Shown here piece by piece: positions 56,861 through 64,000 of a stretch of 64,000 nt of DNA. The stretch comes from Fretibacter rubidus (lineage in GTDB: Bacteria; Pseudomonadota; Alphaproteobacteria; Caulobacterales; Maricaulaceae), in the NCBI RefSeq assembly GCF_041429785.1, contig NZ_CP163423.1, forward strand, positions 2,170,001 through 2,234,000. Reading direction: 5' to 3'. A model generated the notes under the pieces. The model was given only the letters and a program-made list of their open reading frames with translations, did not search any database and was not told the origin of the DNA. A program made the position numbers and the translations under genes. The stretch's first letter is position 1; every line of letters starts with the position of its first letter.

Positions 56861-56874
56861 TTGACGCGGGGCAA
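56861..56874 (+). promoter_or_regulatory. FNR/FixK-type box, hemN promoter
   Basis: TTGACGCGGGGCAA fits TTG-N8-CAA with half-sites TTGAC and TTGCC. It lies about 39 bases upstream of the hemN start region. Control of hemN by FNR-type regulators is well established in other bacteria. Confidence 0.65.
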
Positions 56875-56912
56875 AATAGGGCATCGGCGACCCCCTAGAT
56901 AGGGTCTGACCT

Positions 56913-58283
56913 ATGGAGGATGCCGTGCCGCATTATACGCCGACGCAGATTAAACATTATGCCAAACCTGTGCCGCGCTACACGAGCTATCCGACCGCGC
57001 CGCATTTTAATGAGGCTGTGCAAGATAAAACGGTGCGCAAATGGATGGCCACCATCCCCGCGGATGAGGCGATTTCGCTTTATATACATATTCCGTTTTG
57101 TGACAGGTTGTGTTGGTTTTGTGGATGTCACACGAAACATACGCTAAAATATGAGCCCGTGCGGCGTTATCTGCAAACCGTCTATAATGAAATCAGGCTT
57201 GTGGGTTCACGCATTGGACGGCAGCAGACGGTGGCGCATCTGCATTTGGGCGGCGGCTCGCCCAGCCTGTTAAAGCCAGAGGACCTTGCAGACCTTAAAC
57301 GGGTACTGCTTGAGAACTTTCATATCAATCCATCCACGGAAATCAGTCTGGAATTTGATCCAACAGATTTAGACAAACACGCCTTACGTGCCTTTGCGGG
57401 TTTTGGCGTCACCCGCGCGAGCCTAGGCGTGCAAGATTTTGACCCGCTGGTACAAGCCACAATCAACCGCCCGCAAAGTTTTGAGCAAACCAAATTCGTC
57501 GTAGACACATTGCGCGAACAAGGGGTGATCTCTCTGAATATCGACGCGCTATACGGCCTGCCCCATCAAACGCTGACAACCTTAGAAGATACGTTACATA
57601 GTGTTATATCGCTATCACCTGACCGTATTGCGCTGTTTGGTTATGCCCATGTGCCGTGGGTGAAACCGCACCAGAAGATGATACCAGAAAACAGCCTGCC
57701 CGATAATATGGCCCGGTTTAAACAAGCCCGCTTTGCAGAAACGGTGTTAAAAGACGCAGGCTACGTCGCCATTGGGTTTGATCACTTTGCAAAACCAACA
57801 GATAGCCTCGCCCAGGGATATAAGGCGGGCACTGTACGCCGAAATTTCCAAGGCTATACGACTGACGCCTGCCCCACCCTCATTGGCCTGGGTGTGTCAT
57901 CGATCAGTCAATTTGCTCAGGGCTACGCCCAAAACGTCAAAGACACCCATAGTTATAGACGGGCGATAGAGGCGGGTGACTTACCAACACAGCGCGGCAT
58001 AGCGGTTGGTCCCCATGACGCCATGGTCGCCAGCGCGATCAATGAGCTAATGTGTTATTTCACCCTGTCCAAAGCCCCCCTACGTGCCGCTTATGGTGAT
58101 GCGGCGGATATGATTATTTCTCGCGCGCAGCGAATCGCACATGAGGATGAAAACGGCTATTTCAAAGAAACCGCCTCCGGCTTTGCCCTGACAGACAGTG
58201 GAAGGCCCTTTGTGCGCACATATGCAGCGCTGTTTGATGATTACATCGCAGAGACGTCTGGGAAATATTCGGTCGCAGTCTAG
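56913..58283 (+). CDS. hemN: Oxygen-independent coproporphyrinogen III oxidase
   Basis: This radical-SAM enzyme converts coproporphyrinogen III to protoporphyrinogen IX without oxygen. The 456-residue protein has YIHIPFCDRLCWFCGCH, with C63, C67 and C70 ligating the 4Fe-4S cluster, GGGSPSLL for SAM, and QTLTTLEDTL later. The C-terminal HemN domain is complete. ATG 56913 is reported; GTG 56925 has GGAGGA four bases upstream and may be the real start, making the protein four residues shorter. Confidence 0.97.
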   Translation: MEDAVPHYTPTQIKHYAKPVPRYTSYPTAPHFNEAVQDKTVRKWMATIPADEAISLYIHIPFCDRLCWFCGCHTKHTLKYEPVRRYLQTVYNEIRLVGSRIGRQQTVAHLHLGGGSPSLLKPEDLADLKRVLLENFHINPSTEISLEFDPTDLDKHALRAFAGFGVTRASLGVQDFDPLVQATINRPQSFEQTKFVVDTLREQGVISLNIDALYGLPHQTLTTLEDTLHSVISLSPDRIALFGYAHVPWVKPHQKMIPENSLPDNMARFKQARFAETVLKDAGYVAIGFDHFAKPTDSLAQGYKAGTVRRNFQGYTTDACPTLIGLGVSSISQFAQGYAQNVKDTHSYRRAIEAGDLPTQRGIAVGPHDAMVASAINELMCYFTLSKAPLRAAYGDAADMIISRAQRIAHEDENGYFKETASGFALTDSGRPFVRTYAALFDDYIAETSGKYSVAV

Positions 58284-58298
58284 CCCAATCGCCCATTT

Positions 58299-58312
58299 TT
58301 GACCGCCGTCAA
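58299..58312 (+). promoter_or_regulatory. FNR/FixK box, ccoN promoter
   Basis: TTGACCGCCGTCAA is a perfect inverted repeat with half-sites TTGAC and GTCAA. This is a textbook FixK/FNR-type site. It lies 107 bases upstream of ccoN and the TSS would fall near 58347 if the site is at -41.5. Confidence 0.85.
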
Positions 58313-58419
58313 TTTTTTGCATCGCCGCATAGCTACTGTCCGAATAAGAGTTTCCATCGCGTGATGTGATGGTGCCCCAAAGCAAATATAATCTGGGCAA
58401 TTAAAGGGTTGATGATCAC

Positions 58420-60117
58420 ATGACAGCGAAAACACTCTCCGCACGGTTTAAAACCGACGAATCGTTAATGCCCATAGCGGTCATTTTATTTTTGGGCCTC
58501 ATCTGGTCTGTTATGGCAACGCGCCCAACAGATGTTCCAGGCCTTTTATATCCAACGCTGGAAATGCACGGCTATATGATGATGGTGGCTTTTGTCGGCG
58601 GCCTTATCGCGATAGCGTTCAAAATCACAGGGGGGCTGCCAAAATTTGACCAAGGTGAATATGAAGACGGCGTCATTAAAGCGGGCGTTATCGCAACGAC
58701 GTTTTGGGGTATTGCGGGCATGTTGGTCGGCGTTATTATCGCCTGTCAGCTCACTTGGCCCAATATTTTCTATTTTGAAAATGCACCGTGGACGAATTTT
58801 GGGCGTTTGCGTCCGCTTCATACCTCTGCCGTTATCTTTGCCTTTGGTGGTAATGCTCTATTGGCCACATCGTTTTATGTTGTGCAGCGCACATGTCGGA
58901 CACGCCTTGCGGGCGGTATGTGGGCGTGGTTTGTCTTTTGGGGCTATCAGCTGTTTATCGTACTAGCCGCGACAGGCTATCTGGCTGGTATCACGCAATC
59001 CCGTGAATATGCCGAACCTGAATGGTATGTCGATATTTGGTTGACTGTGGTTTGGGTGGCTTATCTGCTTGTATTCCTTTGCACACTCGCCAAGCGTAAA
59101 GAACCGCACATCTATGTCGCCAACTGGTTCTACTTGGCCTTTATTATTACCGTCGCTATCTTGCATCTGGTCAATAATCTGGCTTTACCTGTCAGCTTTG
59201 TTGGCGCGAAAAGCTATTCTTTATTCTCGGGTGTTCAAGACGCGATGACGCAGTGGTGGTACGGCCATAATGCCGTGGGTTTCTTCCTAACCGCGGGCTT
59301 TCTCGCCATCATGTATTACTTCATTCCGAAACGCGCAGGGCGTCCAGTCTGGAGCTATAAGCTATCCATCGTTCACTTCTGGGCTGTTATCTTTATCTAT
59401 ATCTGGGCGGGCCCGCACCACTTGCACTACACGGCTTTGCCGCAGTGGACACAGACACTCGGCATGGTGTTCTCTATCATGCTTTGGATGCCCAGCTGGG
59501 GCGGCATGATCAACGGCCTGATGACCTTATCAGGTGCGTGGGATAAGCTTCGCACAGACCCTGTTCTTCGTATGCTGGTTGTCTCTGTTGCCTTTTACGG
59601 CATGGCGACCTTTGAGGGCCCGTTGATGTCTATCCGCTACGTGAATGCGTTGTCGCATTACACGGATTGGACCATTGGTCACGTGCACTCTGGTGCGCTG
59701 GGTTGGAACGGTTTCATCACCTTTGGTGCGCTATATTGCCTGACACCTTGGTTGTGGAAAAAGCAAGACCTCTATTCTAACCGCTTGGTTGAATGGCACT
59801 TCTGGCTCGCGACGATTGGCATCCTGTTTTACATCACATCTATGTGGGTGTCCGGTATCATGGAAGGCCTGATGTGGCGCGCCTATACTGACCTTGGGTT
59901 CTTGGAATATGCCTTTATCGAGACTGTCTCTGCCAAGCATATTTCCTACATCATTCGCGCGCTTGGCGGCACATTGTTCCTGCTCGGCACACTGATTATG
60001 GCCTTTAACCTGCGCATGACTGTGCTGGGTCGGGGTGATGCCAAAGCGATTGAAGGGCAAGCCCCAGCGGCCAATAAGCCTAACACTTTCACCCCTGACC
60101 TTGTCCCAGGAGAGTAA
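58420..60117 (+). CDS. ccoN: cbb3 cytochrome oxidase subunit I
   Basis: CcoN is the catalytic subunit of the high-affinity cbb3 terminal oxidase, holding haem b and the haem b3-CuB site. The 565 residues give about 12 membrane helices. Conserved His-bearing segments are [41 protein letters not shown], and [18 protein letters not shown]. The operon order ccoNOQP then ccoG and ccoH is standard. ccoO starts two bases after its stop. Confidence 0.98.
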   Translation: MTAKTLSARFKTDESLMPIAVILFLGLIWSVMATRPTDVPGLLYPTLEMHGYMMMVAFVGGLIAIAFKITGGLPKFDQGEYEDGVIKAGVIATTFWGIAGMLVGVIIACQLTWPNIFYFENAPWTNFGRLRPLHTSAVIFAFGGNALLATSFYVVQRTCRTRLAGGMWAWFVFWGYQLFIVLAATGYLAGITQSREYAEPEWYVDIWLTVVWVAYLLVFLCTLAKRKEPHIYVANWFYLAFIITVAILHLVNNLALPVSFVGAKSYSLFSGVQDAMTQWWYGHNAVGFFLTAGFLAIMYYFIPKRAGRPVWSYKLSIVHFWAVIFIYIWAGPHHLHYTALPQWTQTLGMVFSIMLWMPSWGGMINGLMTLSGAWDKLRTDPVLRMLVVSVAFYGMATFEGPLMSIRYVNALSHYTDWTIGHVHSGALGWNGFITFGALYCLTPWLWKKQDLYSNRLVEWHFWLATIGILFYITSMWVSGIMEGLMWRAYTDLGFLEYAFIETVSAKHISYIIRALGGTLFLLGTLIMAFNLRMTVLGRGDAKAIEGQAPAANKPNTFTPDLVPGE

Positions 60118-60119
60118 TC

Positions 60120-60857
60120 ATGTTTCTTAAACTTCACCAATATCTGGAAAAGAAATCCTTTGGACTTCTACTCGGTATTATCGGCGTTGTCTCTGTTGGG
60201 GGTCTGATTGAAATTGCGCCATTGTTCTTCATCGATAGCACAATTGAAAAAGTCGAAGGCATGCGCCCCTACGCCCCGTTAGAGCTTGCGGGTCGGAACA
60301 TCTATATCCGCGAAGGGTGCTATGTTTGTCATTCGCAAATGATCCGTCCGCTGCGCGATGAAGTCGAACGTTACGGCCACTATTCCTTGGCAGCAGAAAG
60401 CATGTATGACCGCCCTTTCCAGTGGGGGTCAAAACGCACCGGTCCTGATATGGCCCGTGTCGGCGGTAAATATTCCGATGAATGGCATAAGCTACATTTG
60501 GAAAACCCGCGCGCCGTCGTGCCAGAGTCCATCATGCCGCCCTATAAGTTTCTATCAGGCCGCGCGCTGGATTTCTCGACCATCAAAGCAGATCTAAAAG
60601 CCAATCAACGCCTGGGCGTTCCTTATACGGACGAGATGGTGGAGCTTGCCGAGTCTGATTTGAAAACGCAGCTTGATGAATTTGCCGAAGATTATGACGG
60701 CTTCCTCGCCCGTTACCCCAAGGCCGTTGTGCGTGAATTTGATGGCAATGCCAAGAAGATCACTGAAATGGACGCGCTAATTGCTTATCTTCAAATGCTC
60801 GGCACCTTAGTCGATTTTGAAGAATACCAAGCGCAGAAAGATGAGAACTTACGATGA
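60120..60857 (+). CDS. ccoO: cbb3 oxidase subunit II (mono-haem cytochrome c)
   Basis: CcoO is a membrane-anchored cytochrome c that passes electrons to CcoN. The 245-residue protein has one N-terminal helix (about 14-38) and a single haem site [13 protein letters not shown], with Met and [11 protein letters not shown] following as in the family. Its stop overlaps the start of ccoQ (ATGA). Confidence 0.97.
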   Translation: MFLKLHQYLEKKSFGLLLGIIGVVSVGGLIEIAPLFFIDSTIEKVEGMRPYAPLELAGRNIYIREGCYVCHSQMIRPLRDEVERYGHYSLAAESMYDRPFQWGSKRTGPDMARVGGKYSDEWHKLHLENPRAVVPESIMPPYKFLSGRALDFSTIKADLKANQRLGVPYTDEMVELAESDLKTQLDEFAEDYDGFLARYPKAVVREFDGNAKKITEMDALIAYLQMLGTLVDFEEYQAQKDENLR

Positions 60858-61018
60858 GCTACGATATCCTTGCCCATTACATTAAAATTGGTGGCACAGT
60901 TTTCTTCACAGGCTTTTTCACCCTTGCCATTATTTATGCGCTTTGGCCGAAAAACAAATCCCGCTTTGATAATGCCGCCCAACTGCCCCTTGAAGGGGAC
61001 GACCGTCCGAAAGTGTGA
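60854..61018 (+). CDS. ccoQ: cbb3 oxidase small subunit
   Basis: CcoQ is a small membrane subunit thought to stabilise the oxidase. The 54-residue frame gives [18 protein letters not shown], one helix (about 10-33, ending IIYALWPKN) and an acidic tail EGDDRPKV. It begins within the ccoO stop (ATGA) and ccoP starts seven bases after it, which fixes both ends. Confidence 0.9.
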   Translation: MSYDILAHYIKIGGTVFFTGFFTLAIIYALWPKNKSRFDNAAQLPLEGDDRPKV

Positions 61019-61025
61019 GTAGATT

Positions 61026-61937
61026 ATGTCCACCGAACAAAATGACCCCAAAATTGACGCCCATTCTGGCACTGAAACAACTGGCCATGATTGGGACGGT
61101 ATCGAGGAGCTAAACACACCTATGCCCCGCTGGTGGTTGTGGACCTTCTATGCCTGTATTGCTTATGCGATTGGTTATGCGATACTCATGCCGTCCATTC
61201 CGTTTTTAAACTCCCATTTCAAAGGCGTCTTAGGTCATTCAGACAGGGCCGCAGTCATTGAAGCTGTGGATCAAATGAAAACAGAGCGCGCGGTTTTTGG
61301 CGAACGCCTTGTCGGGGCTAGCCTCGCTGAAATTCAAAATGACCCAGAGTTGTTCACATTCGCCATGGCCGCAGGAAAGTCTGCCTTTGGCGATAATTGC
61401 GCGACATGTCACGGCTCTGGTGGGCAAGGCTTTAAGGGCTATCCTAACCTTAATGATGATGTGTGGTTATGGGGCGGCTCTTTTGAAGCCATTGAGCATA
61501 CGCTTCACGTCGGTATTCGGGCCACCCATGAAGATACACAAATGAGCCTGATGCAGGCTTACGGCCGTGATGGGCTTCTCTCTCGGGACGAGATCAAAGA
61601 CTTGACCCAATATGTCCTTAACTTATCGGGTCAAGACGCTGACCAAGCGGCTGTTTCGCGCGCATCAGAGTTATTCCAAGCCCAGTGTAGTTCATGTCAC
61701 GGCACAGCGGGTAAAGGTGACCGTACACAAGGCGCACCGAACCTGACTGACAATGAATGGTTATACGGCGGCACGCCCGAGATTATCCAAGAGACCCTGA
61801 TAAATGGTCGCCAAGGCGTCATGCCCAATTGGAACGAACGCCTATCTGAAGACACAATCACCGCGCTGGCTGTTTATGTCCATGCGTTGGGTGGAGGTGA
61901 AGCAACAACCGCATCCGAGACTGTCGGAGGCAATTAG
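61026..61937 (+). CDS. ccoP: cbb3 oxidase subunit III (di-haem cytochrome c)
   Basis: CcoP receives electrons from soluble or membrane cytochromes c. The 303 residues show one membrane helix (about 37-62; WWLWTFYACIAYAIGY), then two cytochrome c domains with CATCHGSGGQG and CSSCHGTAGKG. The partner Met residues are in later loops (TQMSLMQAYG, QGVMPNW). It ends 10 bases before ccoG. Confidence 0.97.
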   Translation: MSTEQNDPKIDAHSGTETTGHDWDGIEELNTPMPRWWLWTFYACIAYAIGYAILMPSIPFLNSHFKGVLGHSDRAAVIEAVDQMKTERAVFGERLVGASLAEIQNDPELFTFAMAAGKSAFGDNCATCHGSGGQGFKGYPNLNDDVWLWGGSFEAIEHTLHVGIRATHEDTQMSLMQAYGRDGLLSRDEIKDLTQYVLNLSGQDADQAAVSRASELFQAQCSSCHGTAGKGDRTQGAPNLTDNEWLYGGTPEIIQETLINGRQGVMPNWNERLSEDTITALAVYVHALGGGEATTASETVGGN

Positions 61938-61947
61938 GTACAAGGCC

Positions 61948-63444
61948 ATGCCAACCCTTATTGATAATACTGAACCTCGCAAAAAAGTTGCCGAAGGGGT
62001 GGAGCAATCGCGCGCGCAAGCGACCTCCCCTTCCACACCGCAAAGCCTTTATGCCAAACACGTCAAACTTTACCCGAAGCTAGCGCACGGCACGTTTCGT
62101 AATATCAAATGGCTGGCGCTATTCGTGCTGCTGGGAATTTATTACATAACGCCGTGGATACGGTGGGACCGCGGTCCGGGACAGCCTTCACAAGCGGTGC
62201 TTGTTGATTTTGAAAATGCGCGGTTTTACTTTTTCTTTATCGAGATTTGGCCGCAAGAAGTCTATTATATCACGGGGCTTTTGATACTTGCGGCGCTAGG
62301 GTTATTCCTCGCGACGTCATTATTTGGACGCGTCTGGTGTGGTTATGCCTGCCCGCAAACGATCTGGACAGATTTGTTCATCCAAGTCGAGAAGTTCTTT
62401 GAAGGCGACCGCAACGCCCGCATGCGCCTTGATAAAGCACCGTGGACAACCAAAAAGATATTTAAAAAGACATCCAAGCACATCGTCTGGCTCTTTATTG
62501 CCATGGCCACAGGTGGGGCGTGGATCCTTTATTTCCACGACGCGCCAACCGTTGCGCGAGACTTTTTGTCAGGTCATGCGCCGATGACGTCTTACATCTT
62601 TGTCGCGATTATGACCTTTACGACCTATTGGCTGGCGGGTCATATGCGCGAGCAGGTCTGCACTTACATGTGTCCATGGCCGCGTATTCAGGCCGCCATG
62701 ATCGACGAGGAAGCGCTGAACGTCACATATCGTTATGACCGGGGAGAGCCGCGCGGCGCCCATAAAAAAGGCACAACATGGGATGGCCGCGGTGATTGTA
62801 TTGATTGCCGGCAATGTGTCGCCGTCTGCCCCGTTGGGATTGATATTCGCGACGGCTTGCAACTGGAATGTATTGGGTGCTCGCTTTGTATCGATGCGTG
62901 TGATGAAATTATGGTCAAGATTGACCGTCCGAAAGGCCTTATCGCCTTTGACACAGACGCCAATGTGCAACGCCGCATGAAAGGCGAGAAAAGCCGCTAT
63001 AATCTCATCCGCCCGCGCACAGTTATTTATGCCGTTCTCTTCGCCGCTGTTGGGGTGTTGATGCTCTATTCCCTCATGAACCGTGTGATGCTGGATATGA
63101 ATGTATTGCGTGACCGTTTGCCCAATTACGTGACGTTATCAGACGGGGCGGTGCGCAATGGTTATACAATCAAAGTGTTGAATAAATCCGCAGAAGAACG
63201 CAATCTTGTCCTGACTGTGGAGGACCTCCCCTCACCTAATATTACCGTGATGGGGGCCTTAGATAAGCAATCGACAACTTTGCGTGTACCCGCCGATGAA
63301 ACACGTGATTTCAAAATTTACGTCTCTGAATCGCAATTATCGAACCTAGATCAAAAAACGGACTTTAATTTCAAGTTAGAAGATATGGATACAAGCGAGA
63401 CAGCCAATGCGCGCGCCATATTCATTAGCGGAGGCCCGAAATAA
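61948..63444 (+). CDS. ccoG: cbb3 oxidase assembly protein CcoG (FixG)
   Basis: CcoG is a membrane ferredoxin-like cupric reductase for CuB assembly in the cbb3 oxidase. The 498 residues contain about five helices, the CGYACPQTIWTDLF motif, MCPWPRIQAAM, and two 4Fe-4S clusters from CIDCRQCVAVCP and CIGCSLCIDACDE, then a C-terminal Ig-like domain. ATG 61948 (AAGG upstream) is used; the open frame to 61804 lies inside ccoP. Confidence 0.97.
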   Translation: MPTLIDNTEPRKKVAEGVEQSRAQATSPSTPQSLYAKHVKLYPKLAHGTFRNIKWLALFVLLGIYYITPWIRWDRGPGQPSQAVLVDFENARFYFFFIEIWPQEVYYITGLLILAALGLFLATSLFGRVWCGYACPQTIWTDLFIQVEKFFEGDRNARMRLDKAPWTTKKIFKKTSKHIVWLFIAMATGGAWILYFHDAPTVARDFLSGHAPMTSYIFVAIMTFTTYWLAGHMREQVCTYMCPWPRIQAAMIDEEALNVTYRYDRGEPRGAHKKGTTWDGRGDCIDCRQCVAVCPVGIDIRDGLQLECIGCSLCIDACDEIMVKIDRPKGLIAFDTDANVQRRMKGEKSRYNLIRPRTVIYAVLFAAVGVLMLYSLMNRVMLDMNVLRDRLPNYVTLSDGAVRNGYTIKVLNKSAEERNLVLTVEDLPSPNITVMGALDKQSTTLRVPADETRDFKIYVSESQLSNLDQKTDFNFKLEDMDTSETANARAIFISGGPK

Positions 63445-63936
63445 ATGGCCGAAATGAAAAAAGAAAAGCAATTAACAGGCAAGCATGTCTTGATGATGGT
63501 TGTCGGTTTTTTTGCGCTAATCGTGGGCGTCAATGCGGTCTTTATTGTCAAAGCCGTTGAAAGCTTTAGCGGCGAGGATGTAAAGCAATCCTACCGCCAA
63601 GGGCTTGAGTATAACAAAACCCTAGCGGCGCGTGCGGCCCAAGCAGATTTAGGATGGCGGGTTGCCGCCAATATCGTTCTAGTCGATAGCCGCAGTCACG
63701 AGCTGATTATCCAGCTTGAAGATAAAGACGCGGCGCCTTTGAATGATTTATCCTTCACAGCCAAGTTGCGCAATCCAATCGACCTGTCAAAGGATCATGA
63801 GATTAATTTTCGCGGCTATGGCCAAGGCAGATATAAAGCGCAAATAGACGGACTATCTGGTCAATGGCAATTACAAGCCACCGCCATGCGCGGTGAGAAC
63901 AGCTTTCGGTTTGAGCATGACGTACGGTTACCCTAA
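63445..63936 (+). CDS. ccoH: cbb3 oxidase assembly protein CcoH (FixH)
   Basis: CcoH is a single-helix membrane protein needed for cbb3 maturation. The 163-residue protein has an N-terminal helix (about 12-35; MVVGFFALIVGVNAVFIV), SYRQGLEYNKTLAARAAQ, and a beta-rich periplasmic domain, as in FixH. It abuts the ccoG stop and its stop shares one base with the next ATG (TAATG). Confidence 0.93.
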   Translation: MAEMKKEKQLTGKHVLMMVVGFFALIVGVNAVFIVKAVESFSGEDVKQSYRQGLEYNKTLAARAAQADLGWRVAANIVLVDSRSHELIIQLEDKDAAPLNDLSFTAKLRNPIDLSKDHEINFRGYGQGRYKAQIDGLSGQWQLQATAMRGENSFRFEHDVRLP

Positions 63937-64000
63937 TGGGACGCCAAGACATCATAGACCGAGGCACCAATGACGCTGCGATAGGCTGTCCATCTGGCTT
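63936..64000 (+). CDS. Probable ccoI (FixI copper ATPase), first 21 codons
   Basis: An ATG overlapping the ccoH stop opens a frame MGRQDIIDRGTNDAAIGCP that runs off the window. The standard order places ccoI, the copper-transporting P-type ATPase, here. The early CPSG could be part of its Cys-rich N-terminus, but 21 residues cannot prove it. Confidence 0.5.
   Translation, partial: MGRQDIIDRGTNDAAIGCPSG

Overview
The window reads as chromosome of a marine, aerobic to microaerobic alphaproteobacterium. The evidence is the tol-pal/tilS/ftsH/folP block in alphaproteobacterial order, a condensing (ALAS-type) HemA, ccoNOQP-ccoG-ccoH with FixK/FNR-type boxes, two TonB-dependent receptors and a proteorhodopsin. 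A Hyphomonadaceae/Maricaulales-type host (Hellea or Litorimonas relatives) is my inference from gene content; it was not tested. No rRNA or tRNA gene was seen.

Layout. 1-533: 5' part of a proteorhodopsin gene (leftward, cut by the window edge) with the proton-pump residues and a blue-tuning Gln. 0.9-7.1 kb: PagL-like lipid A deacylase, purA with two overlapping downstream genes (GFA-fold protein and an unknown membrane protein), EamA exporter, thiD, a TM2 protein and folP. 7.3-15.9 kb: leftward ftsH, tilS, cpoB, pal, tolB, tolA, tolR, tolQ. 16-19 kb: a block of envelope and unknown genes that separates tolQ from its usual neighbour ybgC. 19.1-21.2 kb: ybgC, ruvB, ruvA (no adjacent ruvC). 21.4-23.8 kb: pirin/azoreductase operon with a divergent LysR gene. 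23.8-25.3 kb: IS66 transposase remnant and two orphan genes. 25.3-30.9 kb: an SDR gene, then a cobalamin riboswitch with a B12 uptake operon (TonB receptor, binding lipoprotein, permease, ATPase). 30.9-31.8 kb: HMG-CoA lyase.

32.0-43.4 kb is one gene for a 3797-residue repeat protein: RTX repeats at the N-terminus, about 22 tandem VCBS/cadherin-like domains in a three-domain super-repeat, then nine RTX/HCBP-related modules. It looks like a giant type I-secreted adhesin, but no secretion genes lie beside it. 43.5-51.3 kb: leftward genes for a penicillin/AHL-acylase-type lipoprotein, a DeoR regulator, an MFS transporter, two alpha/beta hydrolases and an acyl-CoA synthetase. A divergent TetR gene and a TonB receptor (to 54.3 kb) complete what looks like an uptake-and-degradation cluster for an unknown ester or amide substrate.

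54.5-64 kb is a microaerobic module: hemA, a divergent cupin-type putative Fe(II) oxygenase, hemN and ccoNOQP-G-H with the start of a probable ccoI. TTG-N8-CAA boxes precede hemA/cupin, hemN and ccoN, so one FNR/FixK-family regulator probably couples haem synthesis to cbb3 oxidase. The most distinctive items are the giant adhesin, the uncharacterised cupin gene inside the FNR-type regulon, the interrupted ybgC-tolQ junction and the blue-type proteorhodopsin.
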